From: Anianabacter salinae
GTDB lineage: Bacteria > Pseudomonadota > Alphaproteobacteria > Rhodobacterales > Rhodobacteraceae
Length of the DNA: 64,000 bases
Reading direction: 5' to 3'
Assembly: GCF_019061145.1 (NCBI RefSeq)
Contig: NZ_JAHQZS010000008.1
Location: 1 to 64,000 of the forward strand
This document shows, piece after piece, positions 1-9,188 of this stretch (position 1 is the first letter of the stretch; each line of letters starts with the position of its first letter). Position numbers and translations under genes: made by a program. The notes under the pieces are model-generated. The model searched no databases and was not told where the DNA came from. It saw only the letters and a list, made by a program, of their open reading frames with translations.

Positions 1-92
1 GGCGGCGCGGGGCCCGGGCGGGGGGGGGCGGGGGGGGGGGGGCGCGGGGGGCCCCCCGGGGGGCCCCCCCCCCCCCCCCCCCCGGCCCCCGC
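1..92. other. Low-complexity G/C-only run at the window edge
   Basis: The first 92 bases contain only G and C, mostly long G runs followed by long C runs. No coding frame or recognisable signal is present. It looks like a sequence-end or assembly artefact rather than biology, although a genuine G/C hairpin region that sequenced badly cannot be excluded. Confidence 0.7.
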
Positions 93-183
93 GACGCCGC
101 AGGCGTCGCAAAACCTTATCAATCCAATGACGCCGCAGGCGTCGCAAGACCTCGTCAATCCAATGACGCCGCTGGCCGCGCAA
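93..183. repeat. 36-bp tandem repeat with internal palindrome
   Basis: Two near-identical 36-bp units (93-128 and 129-164) are followed by a degenerate partial third. Each unit opens with the palindrome GACGCC-GCA-GGCGTC. The array lies just downstream of the pdxA stop. The palindrome could form a short hairpin in the pdxA 3' end, but no T-run follows it on either strand, so I do not call a terminator. Confidence 0.7.
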
Positions 184-189
184 TCGCTC

Positions 190-1164
190 TCAGGCACCCC
201 GCGCCTCCGCCATCCGCTGCGCCATCTCCAGCGCCGCGATCATGCTCGACGGATCGGCGACACCGGTGCCCGCGATGTCCAGCGCGGTGCCGTGATCGGG
301 CGAGGTGCGGATGAACGGCAGGCCCAGTGTCACGTTGACCCCGCCCGCGAAATCCAGCGTCTTGATCGGGATCAGCGCCTGGTCGTGATACATCGCGATC
401 GCCGCGTCATAGCGCGCGCGGGCGGCGGCGTGGAACATCGTGTCCGCCGACATCGGGCCCGCGACAGCCATCCCCTCGGCCCGCAGGGTGTCCAGTAGCG
501 GGCCGATCATCGACACCTCCTCGCGCCCCATCGCGCCGCCTTCGCCCGCGTGGGGGTTCAGCCCCGCGACGGCGATGCGCGGCGCGCTTATGCCGAAATC
601 ACGGCGCAGCGCGGCGTCGGTGATGCGGATCGTCTCTGCGAGGCCCGCCGCCGTCAGCGCGCCCGGCACCTCGGCCAGCGGGATGTGGATCGTTGCGGGC
701 ACCACCTTCAGCAAATCGCAGGCCAGCATCATCACCACGCGCACGTCCCCCGCCAGCGCGGCAAGGTATTCGGTGTGGCCGGGATAGCCAAAGCCCGCCC
801 CGTCGATGAGCGCCTTCTTGTGGATCGGCGCCGTGCACAGCGCGCGGGCGCGGCCATCCTGCACCAGCGCCACACCTTGAGCGATGGCATCGATCACGCC
901 TTGGGCATTGGCCGGATCGGGCGTGCCGGGGATCGACGGCTTGGGAAAGCGCAGCGGCCAGACCGGCAACCCGCTGCGCGCGGCGCGGGCGGCATTGGCG
1001 GGGTCGGCGACCTCCTCGACGGGAACAAGCCCGTGCAGGTGGCGCGGATCGCCGATCCACAACAGCGGCAGACGCTCCCTGAAATGCTCCCATGCCCGGG
1101 CCGCGATCTCGGGGCCGATGCCCGCAGGTTCGCCGCAGCTGACCGCAATGGGCGCGAGGGTCAT
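190..1164 (-). CDS. pdxA: 4-hydroxythreonine-4-phosphate dehydrogenase PdxA
   Basis: PdxA oxidises 4-phosphohydroxy-L-threonine in the DXP-dependent pathway to pyridoxal 5'-phosphate, in the cytoplasm. The 324-residue protein has the expected family length. It shows GEPAGIGPEIA near the N-terminus and the three histidine-bearing metal motifs of the family: GHTEYLA, NPHAGEGG and YHDQALIPIK. It ends with SPDHGTALDIAGTG. The ATG at 1164 is chosen because it overlaps the surA stop as ATGA and begins exactly at the conserved N-terminus; a longer upstream frame is only a run-on. Last gene of lptD-surA-pdxA, as in many proteobacteria, where ksgA often follows; the window ends before that can be seen. 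Confidence 0.96.
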   Translation of the reverse strand: MTLAPIAVSCGEPAGIGPEIAARAWEHFRERLPLLWIGDPRHLHGLVPVEEVADPANAARAARSGLPVWPLRFPKPSIPGTPDPANAQGVIDAIAQGVALVQDGRARALCTAPIHKKALIDGAGFGYPGHTEYLAALAGDVRVVMMLACDLLKVVPATIHIPLAEVPGALTAAGLAETIRITDAALRRDFGISAPRIAVAGLNPHAGEGGAMGREEVSMIGPLLDTLRAEGMAVAGPMSADTMFHAAARARYDAAIAMYHDQALIPIKTLDFAGGVNVTLGLPFIRTSPDHGTALDIAGTGVADPSSMIAALEMAQRMAEARGA

Positions 1165-2402
1165 TGCCCCTCGGGGTAGGTGATGACCGCGTCGGCCTTT
1201 AGTTCCGCCAGATACCCGTCGGCATAGGACTGGACGCGCTGGTTGAACAGGTTCTCGCGGATCTGCTCGCGCGAGACGTCCTCGCTCAGGGCCAGGGTGC
1301 GTCCGCACAGCATCAGGAACACCAGGGCGCTGCCGTCGGCCGTGGTCAGGTTGGTCGACACCTCGCCCTCGTCAAGCTGCGCCAGTTCCAGCGCGATATC
1401 GCCCTGCAACTCGCCGACCGCGATGGTGTCGCGGCGCAGTTGGTCCTCGGGCAGGTTCTGCGCGATGCCGTAAAGGTCGTCGCAGGTGTCCACCTCGGCC
1501 TCGATGTCGCGGGCGCGCGCCAGTGCATCCTCGGTGCGTCCGCCCGGCAGGAACAGGCGCGCGAATTCCACCGACACCGCTTCGGGTGTCGGCACGCCGG
1601 TTTCCTCAAGCGCGCGCAATTGGAACAGCGCGATCGCATTCGGCAGCGGGATCGGCGCGGTGACTTCGCCGACATTCAGTGCCAGCACCTGGCTGGAGAT
1701 TTGCGGCGGCAGATTCGACAGCGGCATCCAGTCGAGGCGCCCGCCGCGTCCGCGCGACGGCGCTGCCGAGAACTGCTGCGCCGCCGAGGCAAAGGCGGGC
1801 AGGGTGTCGATGGCAGCGATCTGGGTGGCGCGGGTGCGCGCGGCGGCAGAGCGTTCGGGCGTGTCTGCGGGCAGGATCACCTCGGACAGAAGCACGCGCA
1901 CGCCTGTCTGGGTCGAGCCCAACTCGATCGCACGGTCGATCTCGGCCTCGGTCACCTGGGCGCGGGGGCCAAAGCGTTGGCCGACCAATTCGCGCCACAG
2001 CAGGCCGTTGCGCACGAATTCGCGGAACGACAGCGCATCGACGCCTTCCTGCCCCAGCGCGGCGACGAACTGCTCGGCGGTGAGGTTGGCGCGGCTTGCG
2101 AATTCCTCCATCCCGGCCTGCACCTGTTCGTCGGTCAGGGTGACGCCCGCGCGGCGCGCCGCCTCGGTCTGCAGGCGTTCCTCGATCAGAACCTCAAGCG
2201 CGCGCTCTTCCGAATTGCCGGGCGCGCGAAGGGCGTCGAAGAACAGGGCCCGCTGGTTCAGTTCATACTGCGTCACGATCTGGTCGTTCACCCGCGCGAC
2301 GGGCGCGAACAGGTTCTGCGCCATCGCCCCTGACGTGCCAAGGACTGCTATGCACAGGGCCATCAGGGCGCTTGCGGCGAGACGTGTAAGACGCGGGGAC
2401 AT
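1161..2402 (-). CDS. surA: Periplasmic chaperone/peptidyl-prolyl isomerase SurA
   Basis: SurA escorts unfolded outer-membrane proteins, including LptD, across the periplasm. The 413-residue product starts with a clear signal peptide (residues 1-26, ending AMAQ). A SurA N-terminal chaperone domain follows (roughly 30-170, with the LEVLIEERL helix). Then comes one parvulin-type PPIase domain (roughly 180-290, with GRGGRLDWM and LNVGEVTAPI). The C-terminal part is diverged. The start at 2402 is the one that gives the signal peptide. The gene lies 38 bp after lptD and overlaps pdxA by 4 bp, so the three are probably co-transcribed. Coupling of a chaperone to its main client LptD is a known arrangement. 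Confidence 0.9.
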   Translation of the reverse strand: MSPRLTRLAASALMALCIAVLGTSGAMAQNLFAPVARVNDQIVTQYELNQRALFFDALRAPGNSEERALEVLIEERLQTEAARRAGVTLTDEQVQAGMEEFASRANLTAEQFVAALGQEGVDALSFREFVRNGLLWRELVGQRFGPRAQVTEAEIDRAIELGSTQTGVRVLLSEVILPADTPERSAAARTRATQIAAIDTLPAFASAAQQFSAAPSRGRGGRLDWMPLSNLPPQISSQVLALNVGEVTAPIPLPNAIALFQLRALEETGVPTPEAVSVEFARLFLPGGRTEDALARARDIEAEVDTCDDLYGIAQNLPEDQLRRDTIAVGELQGDIALELAQLDEGEVSTNLTTADGSALVFLMLCGRTLALSEDVSREQIRENLFNQRVQSYADGYLAELKADAVITYPEGQ

Positions 2403-2440
2403 GGGTCGTGTTCCTTTCGGTCGTCGCGGGGGGCGGCGGA

Positions 2441-4594
2441 TCAGCCAGAGCAGGTGCGCCGGAACCGCCGTGCATCGTTGCCGACGCCGTTGAGGCCAAT
2501 GGTGATGCCATAGGCCGTTTCCTGCGTCGCGCTTGTGGATGAGATGTATCGCTGCGTCCAGCTGAGGCCAACCCGGATACACTCGTTCTGATAGGTCAGG
2601 TCGATCACGGTGTCGTCGCGCCGGTCCGCGACAAGGTCGAACCGGGTCGAGAACGCCGTCGACCAGCGCTGCGACAGGCTGATCCCGCCGCTGAATGCGA
2701 TTTCGCTGACATCGGTGGCGCGCGACTCGGCCAGATCGGCCAGCGAATAGAAATAGGTGCCCGAAACCGACAGCCTGTTCATGCTGAAGCCCGCGCGCGC
2801 CTCGGCCCGGGTGACATCGAGGCCGGGATCGAGCAGCAGCCGCGATTGAAGGGTCCAGCCCTCGTATTCGACCCCCGCCGCGACAAGGTAGTCGGTCGCA
2901 GACCCGGACAGGCCGCTGGAGTTGGAAAAGCCAGCCGTCGTGCGGTCTCGGAACACCCGCCCGCCCGCAAGGTGCAGCGTCCAGCCACTGTTGGCATAAT
3001 GGCTCCAGGTCAGGCCAAGCGCGGCCTGCAGGCCTTCCTCGGTGCGGTCGTCGCCCGAAAAGCGGCTGAGCTTGAGGAAGTTGCCGAAGTCGAATTCGTT
3101 CAGGCGGCTGTCATCGTTCGGCAGACGGTCGCCGAGAAGTCCGGCATAGCCGACCTGCAGGATCGGCTCGAGCAGCTGGCTGCCCGACCGTGTCTGCCGC
3201 GACACCGGCCAACGCAGGCTGGTGGCGACCGTGGGAACCGCCTGCGCCAGGTTGGACCCAAAGGCCGGATCGTCGCGGGTCAGGACGTAGTCTCCCGCAA
3301 GCCCTGCCTCGAACCCGGCCACCACGCCGCCCGCGAGAAACCAGTTCTTCTGCCAGTCGATTTCCGCATGGGCCTGCACCGAATCGCGCGCGGTGCAGTC
3401 GAGCACGCTCTCGGCGGTGCAAGAGGCTGTGATCGCGGGCGTGATGGTGCGCAGCGGGCGGTTGAGACCGGCAAGTTCGAACTGGAACCGCCCCTCGCCG
3501 CCCAGCGACAGCGGCGTGAACCTGCGATCATACAGCAGGCTCAGGCGCGTTGTGGCAGACGTGCCATAGCTGACCGTCGGCGTGTTCGACTTTGTCTCGT
3601 AATAGTTGGCTTCGGCGTTGAAGTATGACGCCCGCTTGGTGCGCGACAGCGACGCGCTGCTGGCAAATTCGGTGCTGACCGGGAACCCGTATTCCGACCC
3701 GTAGCTGGCGTCCGACGCATCGTTGATCGAAAAGGCCAGCGCGAAATCGCGCGGCAGATTGAACGTGGTATCGGCCTTGATGAAATAGCGCAGTTGCCCG
3801 GGCCGGATGCTGTCATCGCTGACCGCGCCCTGCACCGTGACAAAGCCGTTGCGCAGCGCCCGGCGATAGCGGAATTCCAGCGTCCGCGTCTCAGGCGCAA
3901 GATAGGGCGTCAAGAGCAGGTCCTGGTGATCGTCTATCGCGATGAAGTAGGGCACCTTTATGCCAAAGCCGAACAGGTCGCTGACCCGGTAGCTGGGCGT
4001 GAGGAAGCCGGTAGCGCGCTTGAGCGTTGGGTCGGGCATCCGCAGGCGCGGAAGATAGGCGATCGGCAGCCCGCCGACCTCGAACCGGGCATCGTAGAAG
4101 TAGATCTGTTTTTCTTCCTGGTCGTGCACCACGCGGCGCGCCCGGATCTGCCACAACGGCGGACCGTCGCCGCACACCCGGCAGGTCGATGCGACGGCAT
4201 TGCCAAGCTGGTTGTAGCGTCCGTTCACGCGGAACGCCTCGGCCCCGGCGATCTGCATCTGTTCGTCCAGCACGATCCGCGCGCCAAGGACGATGCCGTT
4301 CAGAAGGTCGGCGTCGAGATCCGCCTGCTCGCCGGTCAGCACCGTGCCATCGGGCTGCACGATGGTCAGCGGCCCGTCGATGACGATGCGGTCGGCCTCC
4401 TGGTCATAGACGATACGCGGGGCGCGCAGGCGCGATCCCTCGTACAGCACCTCGACGTTTCCGGTCGCGGTGATGGTCTGATCGCCGGACAGGGCCACCT
4501 GATCGGCGACCAGCGTGGCAGGGGTCTGCGCGGCGGCGCCGGCCGCACACAGCACCACGAAGGCGATCTGCCATAGCAGCCGCCGGAGCACCAT
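2441..4594 (-). CDS. lptD: LPS-assembly outer-membrane protein LptD
   Basis: LptD is the outer-membrane beta-barrel that, with LptE, inserts lipopolysaccharide into the outer leaflet. The 717-residue protein has a signal peptide (residues 1-23, ending AGAAAQ). It has an OstA/jellyroll domain (about 25-150, GDQTITATGNVEVLYEG) and then the long LptD barrel, with alternating short hydrophobic segments. Cysteines occur as a CRVC pair near residue 137 and again in the barrel and at the very C-terminus (TCSG), compatible with disulfide-linked N- and C-terminal parts as in E. coli. The start at 4594 is the one that leads into the signal peptide. It is divergent from pepA across a 157-bp gap and heads the surA-pdxA operon. 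Confidence 0.93.
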   Translation of the reverse strand: MVLRRLLWQIAFVVLCAAGAAAQTPATLVADQVALSGDQTITATGNVEVLYEGSRLRAPRIVYDQEADRIVIDGPLTIVQPDGTVLTGEQADLDADLLNGIVLGARIVLDEQMQIAGAEAFRVNGRYNQLGNAVASTCRVCGDGPPLWQIRARRVVHDQEEKQIYFYDARFEVGGLPIAYLPRLRMPDPTLKRATGFLTPSYRVSDLFGFGIKVPYFIAIDDHQDLLLTPYLAPETRTLEFRYRRALRNGFVTVQGAVSDDSIRPGQLRYFIKADTTFNLPRDFALAFSINDASDASYGSEYGFPVSTEFASSASLSRTKRASYFNAEANYYETKSNTPTVSYGTSATTRLSLLYDRRFTPLSLGGEGRFQFELAGLNRPLRTITPAITASCTAESVLDCTARDSVQAHAEIDWQKNWFLAGGVVAGFEAGLAGDYVLTRDDPAFGSNLAQAVPTVATSLRWPVSRQTRSGSQLLEPILQVGYAGLLGDRLPNDDSRLNEFDFGNFLKLSRFSGDDRTEEGLQAALGLTWSHYANSGWTLHLAGGRVFRDRTTAGFSNSSGLSGSATDYLVAAGVEYEGWTLQSRLLLDPGLDVTRAEARAGFSMNRLSVSGTYFYSLADLAESRATDVSEIAFSGGISLSQRWSTAFSTRFDLVADRRDDTVIDLTYQNECIRVGLSWTQRYISSTSATQETAYGITIGLNGVGNDARRFRRTCSG

Positions 4595-4751
4595 CAAAGT
4601 TCCGTTCGCACGGCCCGTGTGCAGCACGTCTTCATCGCCCCCGTTCACTGCGCACGACCCTAGCGGATCGTCCGCGCCCGCGAAACTGATATCTGGCAAA
4701 TCCTTGACCCCGCCGCTACCTATTGCGGGGATCGACCACAGGAGACGCAAC

Positions 4752-6218
4752 ATGACCACACCCGCCCCCGCAACGCTGACCGAAACCGATCTGGACGCGA
4801 TCGCGGCGTTCGAGGGCCGCGTCGCGATCTTCGTCGAAGAGGACGGGCGACTCGATCCCGCCGGGCGCCGGGTCAACCGGCTGACGCGCGGCGCGCTCGA
4901 GAGGATGGCGGCATCGGGCAGGTTCACCGAGATGAAACAGGGCGACGCCGCCGAGATCGCCTATCCATCCGGCATGGCCGCGCATGGGGTCGTCGTGGTC
5001 AAGCTGGACCGCCGCGCCGGGGATGAGGCTGCGCGCAAGGCCGGGGTTGCATTGGGCCGGATCAAGGCAGGCAAGCCGCTGCTGATCCTTGGCGGCAACC
5101 GCAAGCATGCCGCTGGCGTGCTGCTGGGCGCGACGCTGCGCGCCTATGCCTACAGCGACCAGAAGACCAAGGCCGCCGACCCCGAGGCGCCGATCACGCT
5201 GATGGTCGGAGCGCCCGACGATCACCGTGCGGCGGTCGATGCCGTGTTCGCGCTGGCCGAAGGCGTGTTCTTCACCCGCGATCTGGTCTCGGCCCCCGCC
5301 AACGTGCTGACGACGACCGAATTCGCCGCCCGGCTGGAGGCGCTGCGCGGCATCGGCCTCGAGGTCGAGGTGCTGGACGAGGACCGGCTGGAAGAATTGG
5401 GGATGCGGCTCTTGCTTGCCGTGGGGCAGGGTAGCCGCGCGCCGACCAAGATGGTGGTGATGCGCTGGATGGGCGGCGGCGACGAGGCGCCGGTGGCGCT
5501 GGTCGGCAAGGGGGTCGTATTCGACACCGGCGGCATCTCGATCAAGCCCGCCGCGGGTATGGAAGACATGACGATGGACATGGGCGGCGCAGGCGTGGTG
5601 TCGGGCGTGATGAAGACGCTCGCGCTGCGCAAGGCGAAGGCCAATGTCGTTGGCCTTGTCGGGCTGGTCGAGAACATGCCCGACGGCAACGCCATACGTC
5701 CCGGCGACGTGGTCGCCTCGATGAAGGGCGACACCGTCGAGATCATCAACACCGACGCCGAGGGCCGCCTCGTTCTGGCCGACGTGATGTGGTACGCGCA
5801 GGAAACCTATCAGCCTCGCGCCATGGTCGACCTGGCCACCCTGACCGGCGCCATCATCATCGGCCTCGGCCATGAGAAGGCGGGCGTCTTCTCGAACGAC
5901 GACACGTTGTCGGGGCAGGTGCTCAAGGCGGCCGGCGCGGTAGGCGAGGGCGCGTGGCGCATGCCGCTCGATCCGGCCTACGACGCGCAGCTGAAATCCG
6001 ACATCGCCGACATGAAGAACGTCGGCGGCCGTCCGGCCGGCTCGATCACCGCCGCGCAGTTCCTGCAGCGATTCGTCAAGGACGGCACCCCGTGGGTGCA
6101 TCTCGACATCGCGGGCGTTGCCTCGACCAAATCGGAAAGCGCCCATGCACCCAAAGGCGCCTCGGGCTGGGGGGTCCTGACGCTCGACCGGCTGATCCGC
6201 GACGGCTTCGAGGGCTGA
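4752..6218 (+). CDS. pepA: Leucyl aminopeptidase (M17 family)
   Basis: A cytosolic two-metal aminopeptidase that removes N-terminal residues from peptides; some members also bind DNA. The 488-residue protein has the M17 catalytic region in the C-terminal half: GKGVVFDTGGISIKP (metal and catalytic lysine), DMGGAG, and the family signature NTDAEGRL. The N-terminal domain (about 1-170) is the variable macro-like domain. An AGGAG ribosome-binding site lies 6 bp before the ATG. The stop codon overlaps the holC start as ATGA. The pairing of pepA with holC is widely conserved in proteobacteria and supports both calls. Confidence 0.95.
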   Translation: MTTPAPATLTETDLDAIAAFEGRVAIFVEEDGRLDPAGRRVNRLTRGALERMAASGRFTEMKQGDAAEIAYPSGMAAHGVVVVKLDRRAGDEAARKAGVALGRIKAGKPLLILGGNRKHAAGVLLGATLRAYAYSDQKTKAADPEAPITLMVGAPDDHRAAVDAVFALAEGVFFTRDLVSAPANVLTTTEFAARLEALRGIGLEVEVLDEDRLEELGMRLLLAVGQGSRAPTKMVVMRWMGGGDEAPVALVGKGVVFDTGGISIKPAAGMEDMTMDMGGAGVVSGVMKTLALRKAKANVVGLVGLVENMPDGNAIRPGDVVASMKGDTVEIINTDAEGRLVLADVMWYAQETYQPRAMVDLATLTGAIIIGLGHEKAGVFSNDDTLSGQVLKAAGAVGEGAWRMPLDPAYDAQLKSDIADMKNVGGRPAGSITAAQFLQRFVKDGTPWVHLDIAGVASTKSESAHAPKGASGWGVLTLDRLIRDGFEG

Positions 6219-6685
6219 TGGGCGCGGCATACTTCTACCACCTGACGCGCCAGCCGCTCGAGGCCGCGCTGCCGATGCTGCTGGCCAAGGCGCGTCAGGC
6301 GGGCTGGCGCGTGGCGGTGCGCGGCACCGATCCCGCGCGGCTGGACTGGCTCGACCAGAAACTGTGGCTCGGGGCAGAGGACGGGTTCCTGCCGCATGGG
6401 CTGGCGGGCGGGCCGAACGATGCCGACCAGCCGATCCTTCTGACCACCGCCCGCGCCGCGCCGAATGCCGCCACCTGCGTCATGGCGATCGACGGCGCCG
6501 ACATCGCTCCGGACGAGGTCGCGGCGCTTGACCGGGTGTGCATCCTTTTCGACGGCAACGATGCCGCGTCCGTGCAGACCGCGCGCGGCCAGTGGAAAAC
6601 CCTCACTGCCGCCGGGGCCGCCGCGCAATACTGGTCCGAGGACTCGGGCCGCTGGGAAAAGAAGGCGGAAAGCGGCGGCAGCTGA
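6218..6685 (+). CDS. holC: DNA polymerase III chi subunit HolC
   Basis: Chi links the clamp loader to single-stranded-DNA-binding protein during replication. The 155-residue protein begins FYHLTRQPLEAALPMLLAKA and contains the family's DQKLWL and DDADQPILLT-like segments (here NDADQPILLT), which fits HolC in length and pattern. It starts inside the pepA stop (ATGA), so translation is probably coupled. It is followed by a copy of the dispersed palindromic repeat, which separates it from the convergent acyltransferase gene. Confidence 0.9.
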   Translation: MGAAYFYHLTRQPLEAALPMLLAKARQAGWRVAVRGTDPARLDWLDQKLWLGAEDGFLPHGLAGGPNDADQPILLTTARAAPNAATCVMAIDGADIAPDEVAALDRVCILFDGNDAASVQTARGQWKTLTAAGAAAQYWSEDSGRWEKKAESGGS

Positions 6686-6703
6686 CCCGGTGCGCGCACC
6701 TTG

Positions 6704-6759
6704 TCATCTTTGGTCTTCAAATACCTCCAGGGGGGTCTGGGGGGACAGCGTCCCCCCAG
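6704..6759 (-). repeat. Dispersed palindromic repeat, copy A
   Basis: This copy has the conserved tail (CATCTTTGGT ... AAATACCTCC on this strand) followed by a hairpin with 10-bp arms CTGGGGGGAC and GTCCCCCCAG around AGC. It lies between the convergent holC and acyltransferase genes, and five other copies occur in the window. I know no established name for the family; it resembles REP elements in size, palindromic core and purely intergenic placement. Confidence 0.85.
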
Positions 6760-6769
6760 CCTCGCCGCC

Positions 6770-7645
6770 CTATCCCGTCGCCGGGGATCTCGCGCGGAAC
6801 GGATGCCGCGTCATGTCGACCAGTGACACCGTGGGCGCATAGCGGCCGCCAAGCGCAAGGGTCGCGCGCCGCAGGAACTCGATGCCGTCCTCGGACCGCA
6901 CCGGCAGGGCCGAGGCCGAGATCGGCTCGCCGACGTTGATCCGGTAGGGCTGGCGGTGCTTGTTCAGCGTCTCGTGGAACAGCGTGATGTCGCGCAAGGT
7001 GGGGTGGATCGCGTCGAACAGGTAGAACAGCGCCGAGTTGCGGGCGCGGATGTTCACCGGGATCACCGGCACGTCGAACTTGCGCGCGATCATCGCGGCC
7101 GAGGCCATCCAGTCACGCTCGAACAGGCGCAGGCCGCGACGTTTCGCCAGCCGCCCGGACGGAAAGATTACGCCCAGCCGTCCCGCCTCTATCGCGGTCT
7201 TGGTCAGCTGCATCGTCTCGCGGGTCTTGGCGTGGCTGCGCTTCTCGGGGCGCCATTCGACCGGGACGATCATCTCGGACATCTGCGGCAGCACGCGCAG
7301 TATGTCGGAATTGGCGTAGACGTAAAGATCGGGGCGGATCGGGGCCAGCGCGGCATGCATCATGATGCCGTCGGCGATCCCCGTGGGATGGTTCGACACC
7401 ACCAGCGCGGGGCCGTGACGCGGAATGTTCTGCAACCCGGTGACCTTGAGATCCCGCGCCAGCAGCTTGCCCATGTGCGCCATGATCTCGGCGTTTGACT
7501 TGTCGCGGAAATAGGCCCCAAGCTCCAGCGTGCGGCCATAGCCGAGCATCCGCTCCAGGACCCACCGGGCGGGACGTGTGCCGGGGCGGCTGGCGAAAAG
7601 CCAGGGGGCCCGTTCGGCGATCAGAGGATCGAGTCTCTCACGCAT
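6770..7645 (-). CDS. PlsC-like 1-acylglycerol-3-phosphate acyltransferase family protein
   Basis: A membrane-associated glycerolipid acyltransferase-fold protein of 291 residues. It carries acyltransferase block I as NHPTGIAD (an H(x)4-5D arrangement) and block III as FPSGR. A hydrophobic stretch, DVPVIPVNI, follows. Substrate cannot be read from the sequence: phosphatidate synthesis, ornithine-lipid or lyso-lipid acylation are all possible in this superfamily. The ATG at 7645 is preferred over an in-frame TTG seven codons upstream because AAGGGG sits at good spacing before it. It stands alone on the minus strand, downstream of the terminator that ends the pepN transcript. Confidence 0.8.
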   Translation of the reverse strand: MRERLDPLIAERAPWLFASRPGTRPARWVLERMLGYGRTLELGAYFRDKSNAEIMAHMGKLLARDLKVTGLQNIPRHGPALVVSNHPTGIADGIMMHAALAPIRPDLYVYANSDILRVLPQMSEMIVPVEWRPEKRSHAKTRETMQLTKTAIEAGRLGVIFPSGRLAKRRGLRLFERDWMASAAMIARKFDVPVIPVNIRARNSALFYLFDAIHPTLRDITLFHETLNKHRQPYRINVGEPISASALPVRSEDGIEFLRRATLALGGRYAPTVSLVDMTRHPFRARSPATG

Positions 7646-7726
7646 CCCAACCCCTTCCCAAAACAACGCGACATGCGTGTGACACCGTTGCGGGGTGCCT
7701 CCTCGGGGACGCGCAGCGCGCCCACG

Positions 7727-7757
7727 AAAACCCCGCCGCGTGCTGCCGCGACGGGGT
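7727..7757 (-). terminator. Intrinsic terminator after the pepN-SDR-PfpI genes
   Basis: On the minus strand an 11-position stem (7730-7740 with 7747-7757, one T/G wobble-type position) encloses a 6-nt loop and is followed by four T residues. It lies 45 bp after the PfpI-family stop and before the acyltransferase start. Confidence 0.65.
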
Positions 7758-7801
7758 CAAAATCGGCCGAAACCGACCATTTCGCAAGAGCGATCATCGG
7801 A

Positions 7802-8362
7802 TCAGGCAGCCTTTCGCTCGTGCAAGCCTTCCTGGATTTCCTCGATGATCTTGCTGCAGAAGGCGTCCAGATCGCCCGGATTGCGGCTGGTGATAACGCC
7901 GTTGTCGGCGATCACCGCCTCGTCGACCCAGGTTGCGCCCGCGTTGATGACGTCGGTCTTCAGCGACGGGTAGCTGGTCATCGTGCGGCCCTTGGCGATG
8001 CCGGTCTCGACCAGCAGCCAAGGCGCATGGCAGATCGCCGCAACGGTCTTGCCCTGATCGAAGAAGGCCCGGATCAGCTTCAGCGCGTCCTCGTTCACGC
8101 GCAGAAGGTCGGGGTTGATCTGGCCGCCCGGCAGGACGATGGCGTCGTAATCGTCCGCCTTGACGGTTTCCAGTGCGACATCATGGTGCGCGATGTCGCC
8201 CCAGTGGTCCTGGTCCCAGCCGCGGATATCCTCGCCGCCGGGGGTGGCAAGGTGAACGGTCGCGCCGATCGAGGACAGCTTGTCGCGCGGGGCTTCGAGT
8301 TCGGACTGCTCGAAACCGTGCGTGGCGAGAATGAGAATCTTCGCTTCGTTGATGGCAGGCAT
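7802..8362 (-). CDS. DJ-1/PfpI family protein (YhbO/PfpI-like)
   Basis: A 186-residue cytosolic class I amidotransferase-fold protein. Visible features are the N-terminal strand KILILATHGFEQSEL, the PGG turn (VLPGGQINPD) and the nucleophile elbow AAICHAPWLL with the reactive cysteine. A C-terminal TSRNPGDLDAF segment is typical of the PfpI subgroup. Members have been described as stress-linked deglycases, glyoxalases or proteases, and the sequence alone does not decide between these. A GGAGGG ribosome-binding site precedes the ATG. It lies 67 bp downstream of the SDR gene and is probably the last gene of that transcript. Confidence 0.85.
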   Translation of the reverse strand: MPAINEAKILILATHGFEQSELEAPRDKLSSIGATVHLATPGGEDIRGWDQDHWGDIAHHDVALETVKADDYDAIVLPGGQINPDLLRVNEDALKLIRAFFDQGKTVAAICHAPWLLVETGIAKGRTMTSYPSLKTDVINAGATWVDEAVIADNGVITSRNPGDLDAFCSKIIEEIQEGLHERKAA

Positions 8363-8429
8363 CGGTTTCCCTCCAGATGGGTGCGTGTTGCCTTGCAAAC
8401 GTCTGGAACGGCGACGGGTTCCGCCTGGC

Positions 8430-9188
8430 TCAGCGCCCGCCAGCCACATCCAGTAACGCCCCCGTGACATAGCTGGATTCCTCCGACAGCAGCCACAGGA
8501 CCGCCTGTGCCACCTCGTCCGGGGTTCCCGCGCGCCCAGCCGGGACGTGCGGGCCCAGAGTTGCCGCGCGGCCCGGCACGCCGCCCTTGGCGTGGATGCC
8601 GGTGTCGATGATGCCCGGGCGAACCGCGTTGACGCAGATGCCGTCGCCCGCAACCTCGATCGCCAGCCCGCGCGTGAGGGTGTCGATGGCGGCCTTGGTG
8701 GCGGCATAATCGACATACTGGCCGGGCGCGGCGTGCCGCGCCGCCTCCGACGAGACGTTGACGATGCCGCCGCCGTTGCCGCCAAGCGCGGTCGACATCC
8801 GCCGCACCGCCGCCCCTGCGACAAGGATCGGTCCGGTGAGGTTCGTCGCCACCATCCGCACCACGCGGGCGGCCTCGTAATCCGCCACCGGCTGCGCCAG
8901 ATCCACGACACCGGCGTTGTTCACCAGCGCGTCCAGCCCGTCAAAGGCCTCGTCGAGTTGGGAAAAGGCGGCCTCGACACCCTCGGGCTGCGACAGGTCC
9001 GCGCCGATCAACGCGGTGCGCGCGCCCTTTGCGGCGCAGTCCGCCGCCACCGCCTTGGCGCCCGCGCGGTCGCTGTGGTAGCCAAGCGCGAGGTCCCAGT
9101 CGGCGGCCGCCATCCGGGCGACCGCCGCGCCGATCCCGGCGCTGGCGCCGGTGACGAACAGGACCGGCCTCTGGTCTGGCCGGGTCAT
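8430..9188 (-). CDS. Short-chain dehydrogenase/reductase
   Basis: A 252-residue classical SDR oxidoreductase using NAD(P). It shows the nucleotide-binding TGASAGIG motif, the NNAG motif, the catalytic serine in VNVSSEA and the YxxxK pair as YAATK, followed by RPGIIDTGIH. Length and order of motifs match the FabG-like group, but substrate is unknown. The start overlaps the pepN stop as ATGA, so it is translationally coupled to pepN. No functional link between the two is evident. Confidence 0.88.
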   Translation of the reverse strand: MTRPDQRPVLFVTGASAGIGAAVARMAAADWDLALGYHSDRAGAKAVAADCAAKGARTALIGADLSQPEGVEAAFSQLDEAFDGLDALVNNAGVVDLAQPVADYEAARVVRMVATNLTGPILVAGAAVRRMSTALGGNGGGIVNVSSEAARHAAPGQYVDYAATKAAIDTLTRGLAIEVAGDGICVNAVRPGIIDTGIHAKGGVPGRAATLGPHVPAGRAGTPDEVAQAVLWLLSEESSYVTGALLDVAGGR

